64,000 bases of DNA, from positions 10,230-74,229 of the forward strand of contig NZ_CALGWU010000060.1 in NCBI RefSeq assembly GCF_937936315.1. The letters run 5' to 3'. This DNA comes from an uncultured Capnocytophaga sp. GTDB taxonomy: Bacteria > Bacteroidota > Bacteroidia > Flavobacteriales > Flavobacteriaceae. Of the stretch, positions 9,100 to 18,500 are shown in pieces; position 1 is the first letter of the stretch; the number at the start of each line of letters is the position of its first letter. The position numbers were made by a program, and so were the translations under genes. The notes under the pieces were generated by a model. The model was not told the origin of the DNA and ran no database searches. It worked only from the letters and a program-made list of their open reading frames with translations.

Positions 9100-10300
9100 G
9101 CTAAAAATTATCAACGACCCTATTTATGGGTTTATTCATATTCCTAGCACTTTAGTGTTCGATATCATTGAACATCCTTATTTTCAACGACTCAGGCGTA
9201 TCAATCAAATGGCGCTGTCCTATTTGGTATTTCCAGGAGCTAAACACACCCGCTTTGAACACGTACTTGGCTGTGTGTTCTTGATGCAGAAAACAGTCGA
9301 AATGTTGCGCTTTAAAGGTGTCCAAATCTCTGATAAAGAAGCCGAGGGGCTCTATATTGCCATATTGTTACACGATATAGGTCACGGGCCTTTCTCTCAC
9401 GCTATGGAGCATAGTATAGTCGAGGGCATTTCGCACGAAGAAATCTCACTTCTCTTTATGCAAGAACTTAACAAGGTGTTTAATGGCAAGTTAGAGACGG
9501 CTATAGCGATATTTCAAGGTACTTACCCACGTAAGTTTATGCATCAACTTATCTCGGGACAGTTGGATATGGATAGAGCCGATTATCTCAAACGTGACAG
9601 TTTCTATACAGGAGTTGCCGAAGGAAATATCAATTCTGAACGCCTTATCTCAATGCTCAATGTCCGTAACGACGAATTAGTAGTCGAAGAAAAAGGTTTG
9701 TACTCAGTAGAGAAATTTTTGATAGCTCGCCGCTTGATGTATTGGCAAGTATATCTGCACAAAACTAGCGTTGCAGCCGAGCAGATACTTATCAGGTTGC
9801 TCAAACGTGCTAAAGAGCTGGAGCAACAAGGTCAAAAACTTACAATGTCTACAGCTTTAGCTTTCTTTGTGAAAAACAAAATATCCAAAGAGAACTTCTC
9901 ACAAGAAGTGCTTGAAATGTTTGCACGTTTAGACGATACCGATATCATTTCAGCAATGAAAGAATGGCAGTTCCACCCCGATATAGTTCTTTCTAAACTT
10001 AGCAAAATGTTACTCAACCGCGATTTGCCGAAAATAAAAGTCCGCTTAAACGATTTTGAAGAACAGAAGATAAAGAGGCTGCAGAAATTGTCACTTGCTA
10101 AAGGAATAGATGAAAAAGATATGAAATACTTTGTCTTTACAGGTGTGATGACTAATAGAGCCTACAACCCCGAAAAAGAAATTATAAAAATACTCACTAA
10201 AAACGGTAGAGTAGTAGAGCTTAGTAAAACCTCTGAAGCTATCAACTTAGAACCTCTTTCACAAGTAACCGAACGATACTATATTTGCTATCCAAAATAG
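9083..10300 (+). CDS. HD-domain phosphohydrolase (dGTPase/SAMHD1-like)
   Basis: 405 residues. The metal-binding HD signature is clear: His60 in HTRFEH, His97-Asp98 in LLHDIGHGPFSH, and a later Asp in DMDRADYLKRDS near 158. The first part, KIINDPIYGFI..PYFQRLRRINQ, is typical of the YdhJ/SAMHD1-like group that hydrolyses dNTPs or other phosphates in the cytosol. It overlaps the preceding membrane enzyme gene by 17 nt. In many Bacteroidota an HD protein precedes lpxD, as here. Its true substrate is not known. Confidence 0.85.
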   Translation: MRSRNKLKIINDPIYGFIHIPSTLVFDIIEHPYFQRLRRINQMALSYLVFPGAKHTRFEHVLGCVFLMQKTVEMLRFKGVQISDKEAEGLYIAILLHDIGHGPFSHAMEHSIVEGISHEEISLLFMQELNKVFNGKLETAIAIFQGTYPRKFMHQLISGQLDMDRADYLKRDSFYTGVAEGNINSERLISMLNVRNDELVVEEKGLYSVEKFLIARRLMYWQVYLHKTSVAAEQILIRLLKRAKELEQQGQKLTMSTALAFFVKNKISKENFSQEVLEMFARLDDTDIISAMKEWQFHPDIVLSKLSKMLLNRDLPKIKVRLNDFEEQKIKRLQKLSLAKGIDEKDMKYFVFTGVMTNRAYNPEKEIIKILTKNGRVVELSKTSEAINLEPLSQVTERYYICYPK

Positions 10301-10376
10301 GGTGAAAAGCGAGGAGGTAAAATTACCTAATAGAGAAAAAAAATAGTAAAATGAGTGTTATATAAAATAATTTTTA

Positions 10377-10384
10377 TACTTTTG
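10377..10384 (+). promoter_or_regulatory. -7 element of the lipid A operon promoter
   Basis: TACTTTTG at 10377-10384, 76 nt before lpxD. No good TTG box is found 19-21 nt upstream. The stretch ATGAGTGTTATATA at 10351-10364 lies where the -33 box should be. Confidence 0.5.
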
Positions 10385-10460
10385 TTGCGAAAAATAACCT
10401 TTTTGCAAGGTAAAAATATATAAATATAGCCCTATATCGTTTTGATTATAAACTAATTAA

Positions 10461-11480
10461 ATGAAATTTACAGCATTACAAATAGCCAATGTACTCGGTG
10501 GTGAAGTAGAAGGAAATCCCCAAATTGAAGTCTATAAACTTTCAAAAATTGAAGAGGGAAGTGAAGGGAGTATATCTTTTTTGGCAAATCCTAAATACAA
10601 ACATTTTATCTATACTACTCAAGCATCCATAGTGATTGTAAATAAGGACTTTGAGGCTGAAGATAAAATATCAGCAACCTTAGTGAGAGTGGATGATGCT
10701 TATGCAGCTTTTACCAAACTCTTAGAGTTCTACAATCAAGTGAAAATGAATAAAGTAGGAATAGAGCAACCTTCATTTATAGCTTCATCTGCTAAAATAG
10801 GACAAAACGTATATATAGGCGCTTTTGTCTACATAGGTGAAAACGTAGTAATAGGCGATAATGTAAAAATCTATCCTAACACTTACATAGGCGATAACTC
10901 ATCAATAGGAAATAATACTATTATATTTGCAGGATGTAAAATATATTCCGAAACTCTAATAGGTAAAGATTGTATGCTACATAGCGGAGTCGTATTAGGC
11001 GCCGATGGATTCGGCTTCCAACCTAATGAAAAAGGAGAGTTCAGCAGAGTCCCACAAATAGGCAATGTAGTCATTGAAGACTCCGTAGATATAGGTGCTG
11101 AAACAGCTATCGACCGCGCTACATTAGGATCTACAATTATTCGAAAAGGAGTGAAATTAGACAACCAAATACATATTGCTCATAATGTAGAAATAGGTAA
11201 AAATACAGTGATTGCAGCACAAACAGGTATCGCAGGATCTACCAAAGTAGGAGAAAATTGTATGATTGGTGGTCAAGTCGGAATTGTAGGCCATTTAATC
11301 ATCGGAAATCGCGTCAAAATACAAGCCCAAACTGGCGTAGGTCGAAATTTGAAAGACGACGAAGCTATACAAGGATCCCCTGCTCTAGGACACGCCGAAT
11401 ATAACAAAGCTTACGTCATTTTTAGAAAGTTGCCAAACTTGCTAAAACGCTTAGAAGAATTAGAAAATAAAATAAATTAA
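10461..11480 (+). CDS. lpxD: UDP-3-O-acylglucosamine N-acyltransferase LpxD
   Basis: 339 residues, the normal LpxD length. An N-terminal uridine-binding domain (residues 1-100, with SFLANPKY near 38) is followed by hexapeptide repeats forming a left-handed beta-helix, then a C-terminal helix. The catalytic region reads LDNQIHIAHNVEIGKN, with the conserved His in IAHN near residue 240. LpxD adds the 3-hydroxyacyl chain from acyl-ACP to position 2 of UDP-GlcN in lipid A synthesis. It is first in a run of five closely spaced genes (7 nt to lpxC-fabZ). Confidence 0.93.
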   Translation: MKFTALQIANVLGGEVEGNPQIEVYKLSKIEEGSEGSISFLANPKYKHFIYTTQASIVIVNKDFEAEDKISATLVRVDDAYAAFTKLLEFYNQVKMNKVGIEQPSFIASSAKIGQNVYIGAFVYIGENVVIGDNVKIYPNTYIGDNSSIGNNTIIFAGCKIYSETLIGKDCMLHSGVVLGADGFGFQPNEKGEFSRVPQIGNVVIEDSVDIGAETAIDRATLGSTIIRKGVKLDNQIHIAHNVEIGKNTVIAAQTGIAGSTKVGENCMIGGQVGIVGHLIIGNRVKIQAQTGVGRNLKDDEAIQGSPALGHAEYNKAYVIFRKLPNLLKRLEELENKIN

Positions 11481-11487
11481 ATATACT

Positions 11488-12876
11488 ATGGTGAAGCAGA
11501 ATACTTTATCCAAAGAAATTACCTTAGAAGGTATTGGATTACATACCGGTAAACAAGTGAAAATGGTACTTAAACCAGCGCCAGTAGACAATGGTTTTAC
11601 CTTTGTGCGTACTGACTTGGAAGGATGCCCCGTAGTAGAAGCTGATGCTACCTATGTATCAAGTACTGAACGTGGCACTGTTTTAGAAAAAAAAGGAGTG
11701 AAAATCCAAACTTGTGAACACATCTTAGCTGCACTCGTAGGAATGGATTTGGATAATGTCATTATTGAACTCAACTCTTCAGAACCCCCTATTATGGACG
11801 GCTCTTCTAAATACTTCGTAGAAGCTATAGAAAAAGGAGGCATAACCCCTCAAGATGCTGATCGTTACGAATATGTAGTAAAACAAGTCGTTACCTATGT
11901 GAATGAAGAAACTGGTAGCGAAATCACCCTAATCCCCTCCGAAGAATACCAAGTAACTACAATGGTAGATTTTGGTACTAAAATATTGGGTACTCAAAAC
12001 GCTTACCTCAATAAACTTTCTGAATTTAAAACCGAAATAGCCGATGCTCGTACCTTTAGCTTCTTGCACGAACTTGAAGCCTTGCTCGACCACGGTTTGA
12101 TTAAAGGTGGAGATTTGAACAACGCTATTGTTTATGTAGATAAAGAAATCTCCGATAGTACAATGCAAAAACTCAAAAAGGTTTTCAACAAAGATAATAT
12201 TTCAGTAAAACCTAATGGAGTGCTTGATAATCTTACTTTGCATTACCCTAACGAAGCTGCTCGCCATAAACTTTTAGATGTCATAGGCGACTTGGCATTA
12301 GTAGGAACTCGCATTCGTGGTAAAGTCATCGCTACTAAGCCGGGGCATTTCACTAATACCCAATTTGCTAAAAAACTTTCTAAGATTATAAAAAATGAAC
12401 GCCGTAACAACGTTCCTTCTATAGATATCAATCAACCTCCCTTGCTCAACACTGTTGATATAATGAAATTGTTACCTCACCGTCCACCATTCTTGTTGGT
12501 CGACAAAATCTTCGAACTCTCCGATAAACACGTTGTAGGTTTGAAGAACGTAACAATGAACGAACCTTTCTTCGTTGGGCATTTCCCCGGAGCTCCTGTA
12601 ATGCCTGGAGTGCTCCAAATTGAAGCAATGGCTCAAACGGGAGGCGTCTTGATACTCAGTACCGTACCCGACCCCGAAAACTACCTCACTTACTTTATGA
12701 AAATCGACAATGCGAAGTTCAAAGTACAAGTGGTACCAGGGGATACCCTTATATTTAAATTAGAATTGCTAACCCCTATTCGCCGTGGTATCTGCCACAT
12801 GCAAGCCTATGCTTATGTAAATGGCAAGTTAGCTACCGAAGCTGAGCTAATGGCTCAAATTGTTAAAGTAAAATAA
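11488..12876 (+). CDS. lpxC-fabZ: Bifunctional LpxC deacetylase / FabZ dehydratase
   Basis: 462 residues joining two enzymes, a fusion known across Bacteroidota. LpxC (about 1-305) has zinc ligands His78 in CEHILAAL and His260/Asp264 in HKLLDVIGD. FabZ (about 315-462) has the hot-dog fold with HRPPFLLVDKI and the catalytic GHFPGAPVMPGVLQIEAMAQ, where His and Glu dehydrate 3-hydroxyacyl-ACP. The fusion couples the committed lipid A step to the fatty acid elongation that competes for the same acyl-ACP pool. Six bases separate it from lpxA. Confidence 0.96.
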   Translation: MVKQNTLSKEITLEGIGLHTGKQVKMVLKPAPVDNGFTFVRTDLEGCPVVEADATYVSSTERGTVLEKKGVKIQTCEHILAALVGMDLDNVIIELNSSEPPIMDGSSKYFVEAIEKGGITPQDADRYEYVVKQVVTYVNEETGSEITLIPSEEYQVTTMVDFGTKILGTQNAYLNKLSEFKTEIADARTFSFLHELEALLDHGLIKGGDLNNAIVYVDKEISDSTMQKLKKVFNKDNISVKPNGVLDNLTLHYPNEAARHKLLDVIGDLALVGTRIRGKVIATKPGHFTNTQFAKKLSKIIKNERRNNVPSIDINQPPLLNTVDIMKLLPHRPPFLLVDKIFELSDKHVVGLKNVTMNEPFFVGHFPGAPVMPGVLQIEAMAQTGGVLILSTVPDPENYLTYFMKIDNAKFKVQVVPGDTLIFKLELLTPIRRGICHMQAYAYVNGKLATEAELMAQIVKVK

Positions 12877-12882
12877 AAGTAT

Positions 12883-13677
12883 ATGATTCAACCTTTGGCT
12901 TATGTCCATCCCGACGCCAAAATTGCTAAGAATGTAGTGATTGAACCTTTTACTACTATCAGTAAAAATGTAGAAATAGGTGAAGGCACTTGGATAGGAC
13001 CTAACGTAACCATTATGGAGGGCGCACGCATCGGGAAAAATTGTAAAATTTTCCCTGGAGCTGTAATTTCAGCCATTCCACAAGACCTCAAGTATAAAGG
13101 TGAAGAAACCACTACTCACATAGGCGATAATACTACTATTAGAGAGTGTGTAACTATCAACAAAGGTACTGTAGATCGTATGAGAACGGTAGTTGGTAAT
13201 AACTGCCTAATAATGGCTTACTCTCATATCGCTCACGATTGCATTGTTGGGGATAATTGTATTTTCTCTAACGGGACTACTCTTGCAGGGCACGTAACTG
13301 TTGGTAATTGTGCTGTGATGGCTGGTATGACAGCTGTCTATCAGTTCTGTTCTATCGGGAGTTATGCCTTTGTAACTGGCGGTTCTCTTGTAGGCAAAGA
13401 TGTTCCTCCTTATGTGAAGGCTGCTCGAAACCCTCTCTCTTATGTAGGGGTAAACTCTATAGGCTTACATCGTCGCGGATTTTCTACCGAGAAAATACGT
13501 GAGATACAAGATATCTACCGCATACTTTTCCAGAAAAAACTCAGTACATCTCACGCTTTGGAATATATAGAAGCCGAAATGGAAGCTACTGTGGAACGTG
13601 ATGAAATTTTGCAATTTGTCCGTCGTTCACAACATGGTATTATGAAAGGCTATCACGGTGAATTAATAAAAGATTAA
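12883..13677 (+). CDS. lpxA: UDP-N-acetylglucosamine O-acyltransferase LpxA
   Basis: 264 residues. N-terminal hexapeptide-repeat beta-helix (starting VHPDAKIAKNVVIEPFTTI), catalytic His in MAYSHIAHDC near residue 125, and a helical C-terminal domain beginning LHRRGFS. It transfers a 3-hydroxyacyl chain to UDP-GlcNAc, the first step of lipid A synthesis. It follows lpxC-fabZ by 6 nt and precedes efp by 39 nt. Confidence 0.97.
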   Translation: MIQPLAYVHPDAKIAKNVVIEPFTTISKNVEIGEGTWIGPNVTIMEGARIGKNCKIFPGAVISAIPQDLKYKGEETTTHIGDNTTIRECVTINKGTVDRMRTVVGNNCLIMAYSHIAHDCIVGDNCIFSNGTTLAGHVTVGNCAVMAGMTAVYQFCSIGSYAFVTGGSLVGKDVPPYVKAARNPLSYVGVNSIGLHRRGFSTEKIREIQDIYRILFQKKLSTSHALEYIEAEMEATVERDEILQFVRRSQHGIMKGYHGELIKD

Positions 13678-13716
13678 GAACTTAAAACTAAAAACAAATA
13701 ACTTAAAATACAATAA

Positions 13717-14283
13717 ATGGCAACAACCGCAGACATTAAAAAAGGATTGTGCATTCGCTTCAATCATGATATCTACAAAATTATTGAATTTCTACACGTA
13801 AAACCAGGTAAAGGCCCTGCTTTTGTGCGTACCAAATTGAAAAGTGTTACCACAGGTAAAATCCTCGACAACACTTTCTCTGCTGGTCACAAAATTGAAG
13901 ATGTACGCGTAGAAACTCGCTCTTTCCAATATCTATATGCTGAAGGTGATGAGTTCGTTTTTATGAATAACGACGACTTCAACCAAGTACACATCCGTAA
14001 AGATATGCTCGATTATCCTGATTTGCTTAAAGAAGGCGAAACAGTGATGGTTATCTTCAATGCCGAAGACGAGACTCCTCTTTCTGTAGAAATGCCTGCC
14101 AATGTTATTCTTACTGTTACACATGTAGAACCTGGTGTTAAAGGTAATACAGCTACCAATGCTACCAAACCTGCTACTGTAGAAACAGGAGCTACTGTGA
14201 ATGTACCTCTTTTCATCAACGAAGGTGACCGCATTAAAGTAGAAACTGAAAAAGGTACTTACGTCGAAAGAATGAAAGACTAA
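13717..14283 (+). CDS. efp: Translation elongation factor P
   Basis: 188 residues, the standard three-domain EF-P size. The N-terminal KOW-like domain carries the loop KPGKGPAFVRTKLK, whose Lys at about residue 34 sits at the tip that reaches the ribosomal peptidyl transferase centre. The C-terminal OB domains end in GDRIKVETEKGTYVERMK. EF-P relieves stalling at proline runs. Its place between lpxA and a second lpxD-like gene is common in this phylum and may link it to envelope synthesis. Confidence 0.97.
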   Translation: MATTADIKKGLCIRFNHDIYKIIEFLHVKPGKGPAFVRTKLKSVTTGKILDNTFSAGHKIEDVRVETRSFQYLYAEGDEFVFMNNDDFNQVHIRKDMLDYPDLLKEGETVMVIFNAEDETPLSVEMPANVILTVTHVEPGVKGNTATNATKPATVETGATVNVPLFINEGDRIKVETEKGTYVERMKD

Positions 14284-14285
14284 TT

Positions 14286-15203
14286 ATGCGTTTTCCACAA
14301 CCTTATACTCTTGAACAAATAGCGACTATTATCAATGCGAAATACGTCGGAGCGAGTGATTTTCCAGTACTTGGGATGAATGAAATTCACGTCGTACAAG
14401 CTGGTGATATAGTATTTGTAGATCATCCTAAGTATTACGAAAAAGCTTTGCACTCTAAGGCTACCATTGTACTGATTAATAAAGAAGTAGAATGTCCTGA
14501 AGGGAAAGCTCTTTTAATCTCAGATGACCCTTTTCGTGATTTCAATAAACTCACCGACTTTTTTAAACCTTTCCAAAAAGCAACAAATCTCATCGCTCCT
14601 TCAGCTCGCATTGGCGAAAATACAATAATACAACCAGGTGCTTTTGTAGGTAATAATGTGGTAATAGGTAATAATTGTTGCATCCATTCTAATGTCACTA
14701 TATATGATGACTGTATCATAGGTGATAATGTAACTATTCACGCAGGTACAGTACTTGGAGCTGATGCTTTCTACTATAAAAAACGCCCTAATGGATTTGA
14801 TAAACTCAAATCAGCAGGACGTGTAGTAATAGAAGATAATGTCGATCTAGGCGCCCTTTGCACTATCGATAGGGGCGTAACTGCCGATACAACAATCAAA
14901 AAAGGAACAAAAATCGACAACCAAGTACATATAGGTCATGATACAGTAGTAGGAGAGAAGTGCCTCATTGCTTCACAAACAGGCATTGCAGGTTGTGTAG
15001 TGATAGAAAACGAAGTAACCATTTGGGGACAAGTAGGTATAATTAGTGGTATTACAATAGGTGAAAAATCAGTGATTTTAGCCCAAAGCGGTATTTCTAA
15101 GTCCCTAGAAGGAGGACAATCCTACTTCGGATCTCCCGCAGGAGAAGCTCGCGAAAAATACAAAGAAATAAGCGCAATTAAACAACTTATAAACTATAAG
15201 TAG
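14286..15203 (+). CDS. Second LpxD-like hexapeptide acyltransferase
   Basis: 305 residues and clearly related to the LpxD at 10461 (LGADAF, GALCTIDRGVTADT, KIDNQVHIGHDTVVGEK). It is 34 residues shorter and lacks the C-terminal helical extension. The catalytic His of IAHN in LpxD aligns with His of IGHD here, so chemistry may be kept. It starts 2 nt after efp and ends the operon. Whether it acylates a different UDP-sugar or is a second lipid A enzyme is not known. Confidence 0.8.
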   Translation: MRFPQPYTLEQIATIINAKYVGASDFPVLGMNEIHVVQAGDIVFVDHPKYYEKALHSKATIVLINKEVECPEGKALLISDDPFRDFNKLTDFFKPFQKATNLIAPSARIGENTIIQPGAFVGNNVVIGNNCCIHSNVTIYDDCIIGDNVTIHAGTVLGADAFYYKKRPNGFDKLKSAGRVVIEDNVDLGALCTIDRGVTADTTIKKGTKIDNQVHIGHDTVVGEKCLIASQTGIAGCVVIENEVTIWGQVGIISGITIGEKSVILAQSGISKSLEGGQSYFGSPAGEAREKYKEISAIKQLINYK

Positions 15204-15223
15204 TTTATAATAAATAATTTAAT

Positions 15224-15260
15224 AAAAAGAACTATCCTAAATAGAATAGTTCTTTTTTTT
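15224..15260 (+). terminator. Terminator of the lipid A operon
   Basis: AGAACTAT (15228-15235) pairs with ATAGTTCT (15246-15253), flanked by an A run on the left and eight T on the right. Confidence 0.8.
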
Positions 15261-15318
15261 ATTATTATTACTTATAAATACAGTGCTTTGTTAAAAATAT
15301 GTTAATTGGTAGAATACT

Positions 15319-15349
15319 TTTGGAAACTCATGAAGAATATCTAATTTTG
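15319..15349 (+). promoter_or_regulatory. Upstream promoter candidate for the large secreted protein
   Basis: TTTG at 15319-15322, 19-nt spacer, TAATTTTG at 15342-15349. TACTTTTG (15315-15322) overlaps the -33. It would give a leader of about 170 nt. Confidence 0.5.
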
Positions 15350-15470
15350 CGCCCAATTTGAAATATGAGAATGTGAATTTACTTCAATAAATGTTTTTAA
15401 ATTATAATTTTTTTTGATTTTATAATCAGAAAAATAATCAAAATAAAAGGTAATGGAATATTTTATACAC

Positions 15471-15478
15471 TACCTTTG
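15471..15478 (+). promoter_or_regulatory. Proximal -7 element for the large secreted protein
   Basis: TACCTTTG at 15471-15478, 45 nt before the start codon. No strong -33 box was seen 20 nt upstream. The sequence after it (TTTGCGCCCC) resembles that after the upstream box (TTTTGCGCCC). Confidence 0.5.
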
Positions 15479-15522
15479 CGCCCCTTTTTTAATAATGCCT
15501 ATATAGATAAAAAAAGTATTAT

Positions 15523-18500
15523 ATGATTAAGAATATGCAAAATGTATTTTTTAAATTTTTGCTCTGTACTTTACTCTTTAGTTCTTTAAGTAAAGTTACA
15601 GCTCAAACAACTATGCTTTCACACGTGATAGCTGAAGACCCTGTGAGCTTTGCAAATAGAAACTTTGAGGCAGGTACTCTTACCGTAACAATCTCCTCTT
15701 TACCTGCTTCGTCTGCAAATGTGAAAATCACTCTCCCTACAGGTATAGAGTATATAGATAATTCTCTTCAGAAATCAAGTGGAGCTGCTACTATATCTCA
15801 CGTAGCTTCTTCTCGAGCCAATGCTCCTGTATTCAATGTTTCAGGGGCTGCCCCTATTACTTTTACTATTAAAAGAAAAGTAACTAAAAGTGCATTGAAT
15901 AGCCTACAAACCACAGGCACTATTTTTAAAGATAAAGTGCTAGTAACTTCAGCTTCACTTACTGATCAAAAAGAATCTAATACTTATGCTTTGCCAATAC
16001 CTAATATAGTTGTACAGCTTTCTGAACCTACTCATAATAACGCTTCAGGAACAAGTATAAAAACTTTCAATCTTAGAAATACGGGGAATGGTACAGTAAA
16101 AGATATTTACTTTTCAGTGAAATATCCAATAGGAGTTACTGGTAGTGAATTTACTTATAACGGTACAACCCTTACTCCTATAGGTACAGTTACAGGAATA
16201 GGTAATAACGTAGGAACTTCATTGTATAAAGTGAGTAATACAAATGGATTTAAACTAAACGACGAAATTACTATCACCGAAAAATATACCGTTACAGGTT
16301 GTCAAGTCAACCGTCAAATAGAGTATGAAGCTTATTGGGGCGAGAGTACTACACAACTCTATCAAGTACGCGATGCCGCTAGAACTATCAATATACAAAC
16401 AGGAACTCCTAATATTGTATTAGATACTGATAGTAATAATACTTACTTTGAATGGCAAGATGGTATCTGTGGTAATACTTTAGGAACATTCACTGTTCAA
16501 TACATAAATAAAGGAGGAGGTAATGCAACTGCTTATGACTTGCAGATGAATATCATTCCTTATGTAACTTGGAAAGGATTTAAACCTCATAAACCAACTA
16601 ATTTTCGTATTGTAGCTGCTGATGGTACTGAAATCCCTATCAATTCAATGACTCCTAATGGTAATGAGCTAGAAACAAGAAAAATACCTTTTAAAGATTT
16701 AACTGAATTGGCTAATACTACTTTAGGTACTAAAGATATAGGACTTAAAGATATAGATGGTGATGGATTCAGTGATGACTTCCCTATCAATGCTAAATTT
16801 AAAATACGCTTTGATATGGTGAGAAATCAACCTATTACTTGTTTACAACAAGACGACAAAGCTTTTAGCGTATCTCCTCATAGTAGCTTTATATATAAGG
16901 ATGCTTGTGGAACTGAAAAAGAATCTGAAGTTCATGGAATTACAAATTATACTTTCACTCGTTTGATCTTATCTGTTGTTGATGCTGCTAAATTCCCTGT
17001 AGAATTACCTCAGAATACCCCAAGATTTGGATATCTTATCTTTGGTAACCATACTTATATAGCTATGGAAAGATTAAAAGGTCAAGCAGGTACAGATAAT
17101 GATAAACGTTTTAAATATGAAATAAAACTTCCTGCAGGAGTAGCTATGCAAAATGTGAAGTTTTATAAAGGAAATGATTATGGGGCCGCTACTACTGTCC
17201 CTGAAAACCTACCTAATGTAACTCCAGGGGGTATATTCTCTTATACTACTCCAAGTGCAGATAAAGGCTATGTTACTTTTGAATTAGTGCTCTCAACACC
17301 TTGTGTATCAGGAGATATAGAAATAGAATATACTATTGCTCATTTAGATAAAAATGGGAATGGATCTTACTGCGAATTACCTTTGTTATGCAACAAATAC
17401 AAAGTTAAAGCCATTTGTCCAGATTCATGTGCTACCAATGGACCTAGAATGCTTAGTACAAAAACAGAACGTGCTGATAATTCGTATGGTTGGACAGACT
17501 ATACAATGAACACTCGCGTGACCCGTTCTCAGGTTTCAGAAACAGAACGCCAACGAGCTCTATACCTCGATGATATAGAAGTATCTGCTGAAGGACAACA
17601 AGGAAATGCCTCTGCTAATAACCTTTTCTATTACGCAAGAGTAATTAAAGAAGCAAATTTGCTGCCTAAAAAAATAGTACTAAAAGTAGGTACTAATCCT
17701 GAAATAACACTACAAGCCAGTACTCCAGGGGTACTTACCCAAGGTTCTGATCCTAGTGGAAACTTTTTCCGTTGGAATCTATCTTCAGCATTACCTTCTG
17801 GAAGTATAAATCCTAATGAAAAGTTTACAGTAATAGCTACTTATCAGGTGAATAATAGCAATAGCAATAATAATAGAAATCGTGTGTATGATATTCAATC
17901 TGCAGATGAATCTTTCTTCTATACGCTTGCTAATGCTAATGATACTAATGTTAATACTGAGGGATATCATACAAACGAAATCCATTGTGGAGCTAAACAA
18001 ACTCCTATCTTCTATATAGCAGAAACCTATACCCTTATAGGTACTAATCCCTATAATGTAAAAGCATGCGACATCGCTAATATAGGGCATAACCAAGCTT
18101 ATCTTGCAAGACGTTTTAATACTTCAGGTAACTATTTTATGGACGAATTCCGCCCTGCTCGACTTATAAAAACAGTCAAATTTAAAATTCCATCATCTTA
18201 TAATATAGTAAAAGATGTAGAATATGAATACCGAAGAAAATATACTTCTTGGGCTTCTGATGCCGATCAAGTAAAAATACCTTTGGCAAACTTTACTATT
18301 ACTGATGATGGAACTTATAAAACCTATACCTATGTAAACCCTCCTAAAGGATCTCCAGGGTACCTGTACCCAGGTGAACTCTCCGTAGAAAATGCTTATG
18401 AAGCAACCTTGAGAACATTTGTACAAGCTACTTGTGACTCAAAAATATTCGTCACCAAAACACAAGCAGGAGTAGAAAACCAATTAGTATTTACTGATAT

